Part shown: positions 30,942-39,317 of the stretch, piece by piece | How the letters are laid out: each line of letters starts with the position of its first letter | Position numbering within the stretch: the stretch's first letter is position 1 | Source of the DNA: a virus | Virus record (IMG/VR): IMGVR_UViG_3300035670_000067 | Span: 46,385-110,384 of that record | Length of the DNA stretch: 64,000 nucleotides | Reading direction: 5' to 3' (one strand) | Position numbers and translations under genes: made by a program | The notes under the pieces: generated by a model | Databases searched by the model: none | What the model was told of the DNA's origin: nothing | The model's input: only the letters and a program-made list of their open reading frames with translations

Positions 30942-31397
30942 TTAGTTGTTACCGGGACAGAGTGCTTTGTCGTGAGCGGCAGGACAGAAGACCTTGTTAT
31001 TCTTTCTGTCAAAATGAAGGCGACCGCCGCAATGTTCGCAGACAAACCCATTGGCATATCGCTTCGCATAGGAAGGAGCAACACGCGCAATCCTGTCCGC
31101 ACACTGCATCGGCGTCAATCGAATAATGTGACGATTGACGTAAGTGGTTCCGGGAACCTTAACGCGCCGATACGTATTGAGCTGATCGCCAAGCGACCAT
31201 CGCCTATTAACCTTGGACAGATACCGCCGAACCACACCATGCGGATAAATCACGTAGAACTCGGGCCTGCCCGGGAGCTTGACCGCGACACTGCCGAACT
31301 TCTTGTGACCCTTTCCAGTCACATCCTGGAACCCTTGATTCACCAGGAAGCTCTTGGCCGTTTCCATCTCTTCTGCCGTGTACTGGGGGATTTCCAT
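30942..31397 (-). CDS. Unknown protein with C-terminal zinc ribbon
   Basis: 151 residues. Starts MEIPQYTAEEMETAKSFL, with a middle of basic beta segments, and ends FVCEHCGGRLHFDRKNNK then VFCPAAHDKALCPG, a CxxC plus Cys/His/Cys zinc ribbon. May bind nucleic acid. The MEIPQ opening is shared with the 90-aa protein at 22914. First gene of the unit carrying tmRNA, Leu and Thr tRNAs. Confidence 0.65.
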   Translation of the reverse strand: MEIPQYTAEEMETAKSFLVNQGFQDVTGKGHKKFGSVAVKLPGRPEFYVIYPHGVVRRYLSKVNRRWSLGDQLNTYRRVKVPGTTYVNRHIIRLTPMQCADRIARVAPSYAKRYANGFVCEHCGGRLHFDRKNNKVFCPAAHDKALCPGNN

Positions 31398-31435
31398 AGG
31401 ACACCTTTGGTTATGGTTTTGTGTGGCACAGTACC

Positions 31436-31463
31436 ATTATACCACTTCAAAGTTATCTTACAA
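31436..31463 (-). promoter_or_regulatory. Promoter of the tmRNA unit
   Basis: TTGTAA, 16 bases, TATAAT. The 5' leader holds a GTGCCAC-type stem. Confidence 0.75.
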
Positions 31464-31492
31464 ATGGGCTGATTTTATTTGTTTGTGTCTAG

Positions 31493-31566
31493 TAGGCCCG
31501 ACTGGACTTGAACCAGTGACCCGCGGCTTATAAGACCGCTGCTCTAACCAACTGAGCTACGAGCCT
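31493..31566 (-). tRNA. tRNA-Ile (UAU)
   Basis: Acceptor AGGCTCG/CGGGCCT, anticodon stem GCGGT with loop CTTATAA, anticodon TAT, T arm GTTCAAGTC. Reads AUA directly; most bacteria use a lysidine-modified CAU anticodon instead. CCA not encoded. Confidence 0.88.
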
Positions 31567-31573
31567 AGAGAAA

Positions 31574-31759
31574 TCAAGCCTTATCGAAAATGGTGTCCTG
31601 GCATTTCTGACAAATGCCAGAAATCTTATATTCGCGCTTAGACCGTTCGTCACGGAAAGACTTTTCAGTAACATCACAGCCACAGAAAACACACTTATCC
31701 ACAGCGATAAACTTGTTAGCGAAGATCCGAATCGGATTTGTTACTTCGGTCGTTTTCAC
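31574..31759 (-). CDS. 61-aa zinc-ribbon protein (GTG start)
   Basis: GTG at 31759 with AAAGGAG upstream; no suitable ATG, and the reading frame upstream runs into tRNA-Glu. KCVFCGCDV and ICQKCQDTI form a four-Cys zinc site. It sits between tRNA-Glu and tRNA-Ile. Role unknown. Confidence 0.6.
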   Translation of the reverse strand: MKTTEVTNPIRIFANKFIAVDKCVFCGCDVTEKSFRDERSKREYKISGICQKCQDTIFDKA

Positions 31760-31781
31760 ACTAGCTCCTTTCGTTGAGTTT

Positions 31782-31858
31782 TGGTATCCCCAACGGGGTT
31801 CGAACCCGTAGCCTTCAGGATGAAAACCTGATGTGGTAGCCACTTCCACCATGGGGAC
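31782..31858 (-). tRNA. tRNA-Glu (UUC)
   Basis: Acceptor GTCCCCA/TGGGGAT, anticodon loop TTTTCAT, T arm GTTCGAACC, encoded CCA. Confidence 0.9.
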
Positions 31859-31861
31859 ATT

Positions 31862-31938
31862 TGGTGCTCCGGCCGGGATTTGAACCCGGGACTCCGACAT
31901 TAAAAGTGTCGTACTCTAGCCAACTGAGTTACCGGAGC
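31862..31938 (-). tRNA. tRNA-Lys (UUU)
   Basis: Acceptor GCTCCGG/CCGGAGC, anticodon loop CTTTTAA, T arm GTTCAAATC, encoded CCA. Three bases from tRNA-Glu. Confidence 0.92.
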
Positions 31939-31945
31939 TCCTTTC

Positions 31946-32248
31946 TTAGGTGTGGACTTGCCAAGTAACCATGTGAGGCATTTCCTTAGCCATCTCATGA
32001 TTATGGCAAATCACGCCACCGTTGAATAGAAAATGGTCTTTCCCGCGAATTGCGTTGAAGGTGAACGAATATGGTGCAAAGTCCTTGAACAAAACGATGT
32101 CAATGTTGCGACGTTCGAGCCAAGAGTTCCCGTACATGTCAAGGTACTGCAGAGTACCAAGGAACTTCTTGTAGATTTGGTCGTTCTTTTTGGCCCAATC
32201 CATGATGGATTCGAAGTATTCCTTGAGGTCTTCGCAGACGATTAGCAT
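31946..32248 (-). CDS. DUF4120-like protein
   Basis: 100 residues with IVLFKDFAPYSFTFNAIRG and GGVICHNH...VTWQVHT. This is the same order as the conserved DFAPYSF, GG-x-x-x-H and W-x-I/V-H-T ends of DUF4120, a family found in phages and gut bacteria with unknown function. Its start overlaps the upstream zinc-ribbon gene by seven bases. Confidence 0.6.
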   Translation of the reverse strand: MLIVCEDLKEYFESIMDWAKKNDQIYKKFLGTLQYLDMYGNSWLERRNIDIVLFKDFAPYSFTFNAIRGKDHFLFNGGVICHNHEMAKEMPHMVTWQVHT

Positions 32249-32397
32249 GACTTCACCCCAGCCTTTTCGAGCTCGCGGTGCATCTTAGAAAGAGCAAACT
32301 TGTATCCCTTGATGATACACCAGATGCACTTGCCCTTGGCGACTTCGATTTCCCGCCTTTCGAGCTTGACCCCGCACTTTTGGCACGTTGCTTCCAT
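32242..32397 (-). CDS. 51-aa zinc-ribbon protein
   Basis: ATG at 32397 after AAGGAG. ATCQKCGVKL and GKCIWCIIKG provide a four-Cys site, followed by a charged helix. First gene after its promoter. Role unknown. Confidence 0.65.
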   Translation of the reverse strand: MEATCQKCGVKLERREIEVAKGKCIWCIIKGYKFALSKMHRELEKAGVKSC

Positions 32398-32446
32398 AGA
32401 ATGAACTCCTTTTTGTTTGTTGCCATGGTTTACTGGCAACGGTACT

Positions 32447-32474
32447 ATTATACCACATCTGGCGGCGGAAGCAA
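32447..32474 (-). promoter_or_regulatory. Promoter of the 51/100-aa and tRNA unit
   Basis: TTGCTT, 16 bases, TATAAT, then a GTTGCC/GGCAAC 5' stem-loop. Confidence 0.75.
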
Positions 32475-32497
32475 GCAGCAAGAAAAACTTTAGTTTT

Positions 32498-32767
32498 TCA
32501 TTCTTCTTTGAGTCTTGAAAAACTCAACTGATCTTCATCAATGTGACATTTGTATGTATTCGTTTCATTTTGTGGACCGCCGACTTTGATGATGAAATTG
32601 CACTGGTCAATCAAGTTCCAAGTGATCACATATAATCCAAGATTATGCTCTCGAATGAATTTATCCAGTGTTGTCATAATCTCAGAACAGACTTGTGGTG
32701 CGTCTTTGTCGGTTGAAATTGCTTCTTTTTGCAGGCTAATGAGCCGAGCCAATCTGCTGATATTCAT
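32498..32767 (-). CDS. Unknown 89-aa protein
   Basis: The start at 32767 (MNISRLARLISLQKEAI) is preferred; the extension upstream lies inside the lysozyme gene. Helical first half, then GLYVITWNLIDQCNFIIKV. No family recognised. It ends the unit that starts at 33758. Confidence 0.55.
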   Translation of the reverse strand: MNISRLARLISLQKEAISTDKDAPQVCSEIMTTLDKFIREHNLGLYVITWNLIDQCNFIIKVGGPQNETNTYKCHIDEDQLSFSRLKEE

Positions 32768-33155
32768 GTCGCACTTTCTCCCAGTATGGCTTTGTCGACC
32801 TCTTCTTATATCCATCTGGTCCACCATTCCACATCCTAGCGAACACTTCATTAGTGGGAGCTGAACCAGTTCTGCGCTGATATACGCGACCGTAATGAAG
32901 CAAGTATGTATGACAGACCATTTTAGCTTTCACTGGATCAAACATGTCTTGGTGTGAAAAATTCAATCCAGTAATTCTATTGAAGTCTGTTACCACCTCA
33001 ATATGAATCTGCAATAAGCCGATAGCCTTGCCGTTATCGCCTATCGCTTGGCTGTTGTTCCGAGATTCCACTCGACTCATCGCTCTCACCAATCTTGCCG
33101 ATGGCTTTGTTACGATTTCTCCAGATACTAATACAAGCGGCGACAGCGCGATCAC
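32736..33155 (-). CDS. Lysozyme/transglycosylase-like cell-wall enzyme
   Basis: The region from RAMSRVESRNNSQAIGDN through AIGLLQIHIEVV to MWNGGPDGY has the order of the lysozyme-like (SLT) fold. It shows catalytic Glu in RVES, G-x-Q in IGLLQI and a late WNGG-P-x-G. The family cleaves peptidoglycan during lysis or entry. The start is unclear. GTG at 33155 has AAGGTG upstream and gives a short hydrophobic N terminus (VIALSPLVLVSG), but overlaps the previous gene by 122 bases. ATG at 33080 is an alternative, and the frame stays open to 33266. Confidence 0.7.
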   Translation of the reverse strand: MIALSPLVLVSGEIVTKPSARLVRAMSRVESRNNSQAIGDNGKAIGLLQIHIEVVTDFNRITGLNFSHQDMFDPVKAKMVCHTYLLHYGRVYQRRTGSAPTNEVFARMWNGGPDGYKKRSTKPYWEKVRHEYQQIGSAH

Positions 33156-33237
33156 GCTTATCACCTTCAGCAATGCGGGTTGAAACACAAGCCCGCATGA
33201 AATCTTCCATGTTGTCATAGTCGTTTGGATTAGGCAT
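33034..33237 (-). CDS. Unknown 67-aa protein with C...C-S-W-R motif
   Basis: Starts MPNPNDYDNMEDFMRACVS and continues RDRAVAACISIWRNR. The spacing of F-M-x-x-C and R-A-V-A-A-C-x-S-x-W resembles a short motif found in many phage proteins (R-A-A-V-C-x-S-x-W), function unknown. Its 3' half overlaps the lysozyme gene in another frame. Confidence 0.55.
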   Translation of the reverse strand: MPNPNDYDNMEDFMRACVSTRIAEGDKRDRAVAACISIWRNRNKAIGKIGESDESSGISEQQPSDRR

Positions 33238-33244
33238 ATTTTTC

Positions 33245-33469
33245 TCAAGTATCGCAAGGGCCGCATTCGTGAGGGAACTTGCCGCCCAGCAAGTGGATCT
33301 TATGCCAGATTTGCATTCCAAGCTTCCAAGCAATGATGGCATCTTCCATTGACATACCTTCTGAATTGATGTCGTCATCAAGCCTATCGTGAAATTCTTC
33401 CCAAGCTTGATCGCCATTGATTTGTGGTTCTCGGCCAGTAACTCCCGGTGGGAAATTGTTCCCGCTCAT
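33245..33469 (-). CDS. Unknown 74-aa acidic protein
   Basis: Starts MSGNNFPPGVTGREPQING, acidic middle (FHDRLDDDINSEGMSMED), ends with HECGPCDT. No family recognised. Two bases separate it from the upstream stop. Confidence 0.55.
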   Translation of the reverse strand: MSGNNFPPGVTGREPQINGDQAWEEFHDRLDDDINSEGMSMEDAIIAWKLGMQIWHKIHLLGGKFPHECGPCDT

Positions 33470-33471
33470 GG

Positions 33472-33594
33472 CTAGCTCTTTCGCATGGAACCCGGCTTGT
33501 GATACATGTTAGGATAACGAGCATTTCGCTGCATCTTCTCCTCGAAATCCCTCTGCCGATTCTCAAGCCGCTTCTGACGCATCTTGTACTTCAC
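33472..33594 (-). CDS. 40-aa basic protein (GTG start)
   Basis: GTG at 33594 overlaps the previous stop (GTGA) with GAGGGG upstream. The product VKYKMRQKRLENRQRDF is very basic and helical. A start at the internal ATG (33582) is also possible. Possibly nucleic-acid binding. Confidence 0.5.
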   Translation of the reverse strand: MKYKMRQKRLENRQRDFEEKMQRNARYPNMYHKPGSMRKS

Positions 33595-33758
33595 TTAGAA
33601 TTTCCCCTCTTGTTACGACCGCGTCGCGCCACTCCGCTCGGCGTAGCACACGTACACGGATTGAAACGAACGCATCCACAATTCTCGCAATTGTATTTGC
33701 GAACGGTGCCATCAGCAGACCTGCGGATGAGAGACTTGAGACCCTTCGAGTTTTCCAT
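33591..33758 (-). CDS. 55-aa cysteine-rich basic protein
   Basis: ATG at 33758 after AAGGAAAG. YNCENCGCVRFNPCTC carries five Cys in a compact zinc-type cluster, with a basic tail (VARRGRNKRG). First gene of a six-gene unit ending with the lysozyme region. Confidence 0.6.
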   Translation of the reverse strand: MENSKGLKSLIRRSADGTVRKYNCENCGCVRFNPCTCATPSGVARRGRNKRGNSK

Positions 33759-33799
33759 TTTCTTTCCTTGTGCTGAGGTTATGGTTTGGTAACACGCCT

Positions 33800-33827
33800 A
33801 TTATAGCCTGTCTTGCTTTTCACGCAA
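33800..33827 (-). promoter_or_regulatory. Promoter of the lysozyme unit
   Basis: TTGCGT, 16 bases, TATAAT, then a GTTACC-AAACC-ATAAC 5' stem. The word GCGGTCTATA lies just upstream, like one arm of the paired elements. Confidence 0.75.
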
Positions 33828-33874
33828 GCGGTCTATACACTTTTGGAATTCTTTGTTTGTTGCTGTAGTTAATA

Positions 33875-34204
33875 TCAACCCTGTACACAAGCTTTTTCTT
33901 CAACTCGTACCTCCGCATATTCTTTGTTTAGGATAGCCTTTCCCATCCTCCAGCGTCCCTTATCACCCATGCTAGGCCAAGAGATCACGAACAAATATTC
34001 GCTAGGTATGACCTGCATAATCGGCATCTTAGTGAGCGGTTCTTCTTCAACACGCGCTACGAAGGTGGTGGTCCTTGGATAATGCAAATCCCTAAAGGAT
34101 GTCTCCGCAGATTTGACTACATATAGACTTCGCATTTCGCTTCCATTATGATAAACGAAGTGCATCAATCCTTCTTTGACAACCAGATTTCCGTGATATT
34201 GCAT
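33875..34204 (-). CDS. Unknown 109-aa protein
   Basis: Beta-rich, with VKEGLMHFVYHNGSEMRSL and PSEYLFVISWPSMGDKGRW. No family recognised. Three bases after the upstream gene. Confidence 0.6.
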   Translation of the reverse strand: MQYHGNLVVKEGLMHFVYHNGSEMRSLYVVKSAETSFRDLHYPRTTTFVARVEEEPLTKMPIMQVIPSEYLFVISWPSMGDKGRWRMGKAILNKEYAEVRVEEKACVQG

Positions 34205-34207
34205 TGG

Positions 34208-34549
34208 TCACTCCCAAGGGAACGGGCGCTTGATGTTCATAGTTTCTAGCGTACTATCCCATTTATCTGGAACATTTGCTTCCAGAAAATATGCATATTG
34301 AGATTCCTTTTCACTTTCCGGATTGTATCTTACCGCAACTTCACAATAACTTCCGAAATCGTGCGGATATGTAACAATCTTGAGATAAGCGTCACCGGGT
34401 GGTTCGCCAAAAAGTTTCAGCAGAAAAAGCTTGAATCGCCTGCATTCTTCTCGCATTTCTTCGATATACGGCACATCGCTTATTACTTGCACACACGGTT
34501 CGTCATGCGGACTGCAACCGATTTCCAATGTTTCAAGCATACTCAACAT
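34208..34549 (-). CDS. Unknown 113-aa protein
   Basis: ATG at 34549 after AAAGGAAG. Helix (EEMREECRRFKLFLLKLFG) and beta stretches (LKIVTYPHDFGSYCEVAVR). No family recognised. It overlaps the upstream gene by 17 bases. Confidence 0.6.
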   Translation of the reverse strand: MLSMLETLEIGCSPHDEPCVQVISDVPYIEEMREECRRFKLFLLKLFGEPPGDAYLKIVTYPHDFGSYCEVAVRYNPESEKESQYAYFLEANVPDKWDSTLETMNIKRPFPWE

Positions 34550-35186
34550 CACAGTCTTCCTTTGTTGGAGGATTACGGAATATTCTACCTAGGAAATATG
34601 GCTCACTCTCGCGTTTATAAGAAGTACAGACGATCTCCCACTGCTTTATAGAAAATGGCGATTCGTATTTTCTGTTGTCAGGCTCGAACAGCCATCTATT
34701 CAGTTGTTCTGCTAAGCTCTTCCTGAGATTACTACGGAAGGTCTTTACTTTCAGCAACTGAATGCATTTGAAAAGTTGCCAGTTATCAACTTTCAATTCT
34801 CGTAATGGCTGAACATATTTTTCGCCTAGTTCGTTCTGCACGTATTCAGTGAATGCTTTGTGTCCGTGCATCCACTTAGACAATTGTTGTCCGCGCAAAT
34901 AAGCTTGATAGAACTTTTTGATGGTTTCCGATGCGTCTACGCTCGCGTGATTCATGTAAGTCCACGCTCGCGTAGTGGCGTATTCTATATCGAAGAATCC
35001 GCAATTCTCTTGGTCCCACACAACGGCGAAGAAATCACTATCATCGTAACCGTTGTGCTCATAAGTTCTGACAACACAACCTTCATATGCTGTTCGTTTA
35101 TACATGATCCGTTCTTGTGCTGTGCCCTTGTCAACTACGACAGGTTCAGCACCAGGACTTTCAGAACAATTGTAGACTGTTACCAT
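34533..35186 (-). CDS. Unknown 217-aa protein
   Basis: Starts MVTVYNCSESPGAEPVVVD. The middle (DDSDFFAVVWDQENCGFFD; EYATTRAWTYMNHASVDA) and the helical C-terminal half look like a folded enzyme or binding protein, but no family is recognised. First gene of a three-gene unit. Confidence 0.6.
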   Translation of the reverse strand: MVTVYNCSESPGAEPVVVDKGTAQERIMYKRTAYEGCVVRTYEHNGYDDSDFFAVVWDQENCGFFDIEYATTRAWTYMNHASVDASETIKKFYQAYLRGQQLSKWMHGHKAFTEYVQNELGEKYVQPLRELKVDNWQLFKCIQLLKVKTFRSNLRKSLAEQLNRWLFEPDNRKYESPFSIKQWEIVCTSYKRESEPYFLGRIFRNPPTKEDCDVEYA

Positions 35187-35212
35187 AGGATGCCCCTTTT
35201 GTTGGCAACGTT

Positions 35213-35240
35213 ATTATAGCTCTTCGCTGCTATCCTGCAA
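35213..35240 (-). promoter_or_regulatory. Promoter of the 217/113/109-aa unit
   Basis: TTGCAG, 16 bases, TATAAT, then a GTTGCCAAC inverted repeat. Confidence 0.75.
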
Positions 35241-35253
35241 ACGCCAAGACAAA

Positions 35254-35400
35254 TTAGTTACAGGCTAGTATCGTTATCACAAACGTGATAGAGATAAAGC
35301 CAAACATCAATGCTACTACTCCATATATAGCGATTCTTTCATCATATTGAACAATTTGTCGATCAAGTTCCTTAATATCTGATTCTGAGTATATTTTCAT
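35254..35400 (-). CDS. 48-aa membrane micro-protein
   Basis: ATG at 35400 inside the end of the upstream gene. The product has an acidic/polar start (MKIYSESDIKELDRQIV) and a C-terminal hydrophobic span (VVALMFGFISITFVITILA). No strong ribosome site, so translation would be coupled. Moderate confidence. Confidence 0.45.
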   Translation of the reverse strand: MKIYSESDIKELDRQIVQYDERIAIYGVVALMFGFISITFVITILACN

Positions 35401-35680
35401 GCATGATATAGTTTTGACCATTCACGCAGAAAACAGGCTCATCAGTATTCCACTCTCTCACTACTACTGGTACATGACAGAATTCCCAAATGAAATGTTT
35501 GATGAGTCTTCGTGTTACTTGATTGATATGTTCCGGATTACGTCTTATCGTAATCTGTTTCTTATCAACTTCAAGCACAAGGAACTTGTAGAAGTACACC
35601 TTAGTCTGTTCGCCATAAACGACTGAAATATGCCGTTTATGCCGTACAGAATTAATCCTAATCTGTTCAGGAGAAAGCAT
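35372..35680 (-). CDS. Unknown 102-aa basic protein
   Basis: Beta-type segments (HISVVYGEQTKVYFYKFLV) and basic patches (KKQITIRRNPEHINQVTRR). No family recognised. Promoter region upstream carries the paired elements of site C. Confidence 0.6.
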   Translation of the reverse strand: MLSPEQIRINSVRHKRHISVVYGEQTKVYFYKFLVLEVDKKQITIRRNPEHINQVTRRLIKHFIWEFCHVPVVVREWNTDEPVFCVNGQNYIMHENILRIRY

Positions 35681-35743
35681 ATTGTCACCAACACCTTTTG
35701 GCCATGGCGCACCATAGCCAGATTATGGCGTAAGACCCATTAT

Positions 35744-35820
35744 AGACCGGCTCAGACAGGCTTTAGCTTGCGCAGGCTAACACTACCCATACCACAAGCA
35801 AAATGCGTCTAGAGCGGTCT
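35744..35820. promoter_or_regulatory. Paired inverted GTCTAGAG elements, site C
   Basis: Left arm AGACCGGCTCAGAC (35744-35757) and right arm GTCTAGAGCGGTCT (35807-35820) with 49 bases between. On the minus strand the left arm runs into GGTCTATAATGGG, a possible -10 for the 102-aa gene. Confidence 0.65.
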
Positions 35821-35836
35821 ATAAACGTTTCAACAG

Positions 35837-36058
35837 TTAGGACTTTTCACCTTTCTTAACCAGAATAGGCTTCGTACATTTGAAAACAGGCGCAAGAAGC
35901 TTTGCCGCTCTCTTGAAGTCCGCTACTGTTGGTGAATATGCGTGGTCCGTTAATTTCCTGTCTGGTGGCAGATAAGCCAACAGCGGGTTCATTTCTATCC
36001 AATGGCCGAAGTCAGCAAATGGCTGCAACGCCTCCATGACTTCTTTAGGATAATTCAT
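35837..36058 (-). CDS. Unknown 73-aa protein
   Basis: Starts MNYPKEVMEALQPFADFGH and ends with a basic tail (KPILVKKGEKS). ATGA overlap with the upstream stop. No family recognised. Confidence 0.55.
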   Translation of the reverse strand: MNYPKEVMEALQPFADFGHWIEMNPLLAYLPPDRKLTDHAYSPTVADFKRAAKLLAPVFKCTKPILVKKGEKS

Positions 36059-36738
36059 GGCGACACCGGGCTTCTGTCTTCACTGGCTTCGGGAGCGGGT
36101 GCCGAAAGATCAACGTCAAAGACGTATCCCTTTTGAGCCTTGTACTGATTAAGCACTTCTGACATGGCTTGATACACGTTAGAATTCGCATATGCAAGTA
36201 AGTCCAGTTTCCATTTTACAGTTTCCATAAGCCACTGATGAAAGTCAACCAGTGCGAAGATTTCACCATTGACATCAACGCGCCCATCCGTGATGGTGTA
36301 AGTGTTGTTATCAACGAGGACATTGCCAGTTTCAGAATTCAGCAGACAAACCAAATCTACATATGTTTGGAATATGTAGAGCTCTTTGGCAGGGAACGAA
36401 TAGCCGCGCAATTCTGAAGCCGAGACACCGGATGCACCAGAGAAATCGCAACGAAGCTTGTACGTCTCGGAAACGAGATTTTTTACATCGTTTCCAAACA
36501 ACGTAACGATCTGCTCACGTATTGATTTCTTCCATGGCGCATACACTGGAATGTAACTGAGAATGCCAGCTTCCAATTCCAACTTACTTGGAATCGCGTC
36601 TAGCGTGACAGCACCAGTCATCATCCCAGAACGTGCAAACAGATTAACACGATTGTCAGTTTTCACTGTTTTCAGGAATTCAAACAATCGCATCATCCTG
36701 TGTAGGTAGTGATAGCTTGTATGTCGTCTTGTTTTCAC
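36055..36738 (-). CDS. Unknown 227-aa protein
   Basis: Mixed alpha/beta protein with TITDGRVDVNGEIFALVDF in the middle and LLAYANSNVYQAMSEVLNQ near the C terminus, ending in a disordered SAPAPEASEDRSPVSP tail. No family recognised. Coupled both sides by four-base ATGA overlaps. Confidence 0.6.
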   Translation of the reverse strand: MKTRRHTSYHYLHRMMRLFEFLKTVKTDNRVNLFARSGMMTGAVTLDAIPSKLELEAGILSYIPVYAPWKKSIREQIVTLFGNDVKNLVSETYKLRCDFSGASGVSASELRGYSFPAKELYIFQTYVDLVCLLNSETGNVLVDNNTYTITDGRVDVNGEIFALVDFHQWLMETVKWKLDLLAYANSNVYQAMSEVLNQYKAQKGYVFDVDLSAPAPEASEDRSPVSP

Positions 36739-37022
36739 TTCTTAGCTTCCTTGTGCATGACACGCACCTTCTTGGCGAAGAATAGAACAGTATCTGTTCC
36801 AACATAGACTTCTAGTAACTTCAATGCTTCCATGACGTTACCAGAATTTATGCTATCGCACATCTGTTCGTACGTGTCTTCTTGGATTGGAGGATAAGCA
36901 TCGCATAACACCCTGAGTTCAGTTTTAATCCAGAACCCAAGTGTATGCTCTTTGAACGGCAACTTCACTGCTACCGAAGTAAGCTCAGCAATATGCCGTC
37001 TTCGCATGAATTGAGTAAGCAT
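36735..37022 (-). CDS. Unknown 95-aa helical protein
   Basis: Starts MLTQFMRRRHIAELTSVAV and is helical throughout (EQMCDSINSGNVMEALKLL). No family recognised. Sits after the terminator of the acidic-tail gene, so it should have its own promoter, which I cannot see clearly. Confidence 0.55.
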   Translation of the reverse strand: MLTQFMRRRHIAELTSVAVKLPFKEHTLGFWIKTELRVLCDAYPPIQEDTYEQMCDSINSGNVMEALKLLEVYVGTDTVLFFAKKVRVMHKEAKK

Positions 37023-37040
37023 GTTGTATAAAATGATAAT

Positions 37041-37066
37041 GCGGGGCGGTCCTTAGACCGCCCCGC
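37041..37066 (-). terminator. Terminator of the acidic-tail gene
   Basis: GCGGGGCGGTC/GACCGCCCCGC stem with a four-base loop, 14 bases after the stop at 37081. Confidence 0.75.
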
Positions 37067-37080
37067 ATTTCTTATTCTGC

Positions 37081-37938
<858 letters not shown>

Positions 37939-37992
37939 AGTGAGTTACCCTTTTATTGAACGTTATGTGAGGCGCTTGCCTTACATGGTGCT

Positions 37993-38020
37993 ATTATACC
38001 ACCGTCTTGTTTTCTTGCAA
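37993..38020 (-). promoter_or_regulatory. Promoter of the acidic-tail gene
   Basis: TTGCAA, 16 bases, TATAAT with TGG before the -10 (extended -10). An AGGC-AAGC-GCCT stem follows. Confidence 0.8.
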
Positions 38021-38057
38021 CCGGCCGGACAATGTTTTTGTTATCAATGCCTCCTTA

Positions 38058-38657
38058 TTATCCGATCAACCAACCCTGAGATTCAGTTGTTCCATACTCA
38101 CTGATATGGTGAGCGTGTTCAGTCACGAATCTATCAAAGGCGGGTTTCGGACTATCATATGGGGTTCTGCCGAATATATTCAGATTCAGTCCATAATCAT
38201 CAACTATCATAACTCCGCCTTCCTTCAGAATTTGGAATCCAATAGTCATATCAACATAGGCGTCCATACAATTGTGATTCCCATCAACGTATATCACATC
38301 GAATTCATCATTGTGCCCATAAGCATGAAGCAAATATGTCAACGAATCACAAACCAAGAGTTGGAATTTGTTGCCTAACGGTTCAAGATTTGCTTTCGCA
38401 GTCTCTTTGATGATGTCACGTTTAGCCATCAAATCCGAGCTTCCGAAAATATACGGGTCAACACCAATCCCACGAGCACTATCTGCTGTGAAAATATTGT
38501 TCATCATCCAAATAGCAGAACGACCCTCGAAAACGCCGATTTCTAGATATCGAACTTTCTCTTTACCGACAAATTGCTTGAGCAATTTGCTCCACAATTT
38601 TGTCTTTTTATGAACCCAATTGCGTGAAAAATGCGGTTCATGCTTTGGAGTTTCCAT
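38058..38657 (-). CDS. Class I SAM-dependent methyltransferase
   Basis: 199 residues with motif I YLEIGVFEGRSAIWM (SAM-binding loop), an acidic strand-2 end in IGVDPYIF, FDVIYVDGNHN (motif IV) and GGVMIVDDYG (motif V region). Similar to the Methyltransf_24 group, which often methylates sugars. AAAGG precedes the ATG. It could act on sugars added by the glycosyltransferases (inference). Confidence 0.82.
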   Translation of the reverse strand: METPKHEPHFSRNWVHKKTKLWSKLLKQFVGKEKVRYLEIGVFEGRSAIWMMNNIFTADSARGIGVDPYIFGSSDLMAKRDIIKETAKANLEPLGNKFQLLVCDSLTYLLHAYGHNDEFDVIYVDGNHNCMDAYVDMTIGFQILKEGGVMIVDDYGLNLNIFGRTPYDSPKPAFDRFVTEHAHHISEYGTTESQGWLIG

Positions 38658-39012
38658 TATAGTCCTTTCTCTTATACCTATATTCGGACACTACTGGTCC
38701 CAGCCATTTCAATAACTCACGGAATGACGGGAACTGTTTGAATTTATTGTTTCCGCGTCCTTTGTTCAGTACACCTTGTGTCGCACCAATTGATGTATCG
38801 TGTGGAGCAATACACCTTCTTATCGCGCCAGAAGAAGCGATAACATAATACACACGAGCCTTATATTCATTGCCCTTATATTTCCGTTTTGCAGTTACTC
38901 GATTATCCAATAGATGAATTGATTTACTTCTTATACTGGATAACTCGAGATTATACCTGAAACAGAAAGCAAAAAGTTCGCTACGCTCTAAGAGATTCTG
39001 CAAATTTATCAT
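38638..39012 (-). CDS. Unknown 124-aa basic protein
   Basis: Contains RAKRKY-type basic strands (VTAKRKYKGNEYKARVYYV) and FREVLKWLGP-like helix (SFRELLKWLGPVVSEYR). No family recognised. It overlaps the genes on both sides. Confidence 0.55.
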   Translation of the reverse strand: MINLQNLLERSELFAFCFRYNLELSSIRSKSIHLLDNRVTAKRKYKGNEYKARVYYVIASSGAIRRCIAPHDTSIGATQGVLNKGRGNNKFKQFPSFRELLKWLGPVVSEYRYKRKDYNGNSKA

Positions 39013-39316
39013 GTCGTTCTTCCCATCCGATTTCGTTGTACCTTATTTCTTTTTCTGCATGAGCTTTGATTTCTTCGAACGTTCGATACTTTTCCATCCA
39101 AGCGTATTGTTTTATCGCTTCTGCGGCAGCGTTCTTTAGAGCATTAAGAGTTCCATCCTTACATATCATGTAGATGTGATGATAGTTGTCATCACCACGG
39201 CAATAGAATGTCGCATCCCAGCCCGGAGCTGAAAGCATTGCTTCGCGCAATTTTTGGAAATCTTCTTCGGTCCAGTTGAGAATCTGTTTACAGATGGTGA
39301 GCGGATGAGCGGCCAT
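38981..39316 (-). CDS. Unknown 111-aa protein
   Basis: Helical start (LNWTEEDFQKLREAMLSAP), then YHHIYMICKDGTLNALKNA and a long charged helix. No family recognised. It ends overlapping the next gene by 32 bases. Confidence 0.55.
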   Translation of the reverse strand: MAAHPLTICKQILNWTEEDFQKLREAMLSAPGWDATFYCRGDDNYHHIYMICKDGTLNALKNAAAEAIKQYAWMEKYRTFEEIKAHAEKEIRYNEIGWEERHDKFAESLRA

Positions 39317-39317
39317 A

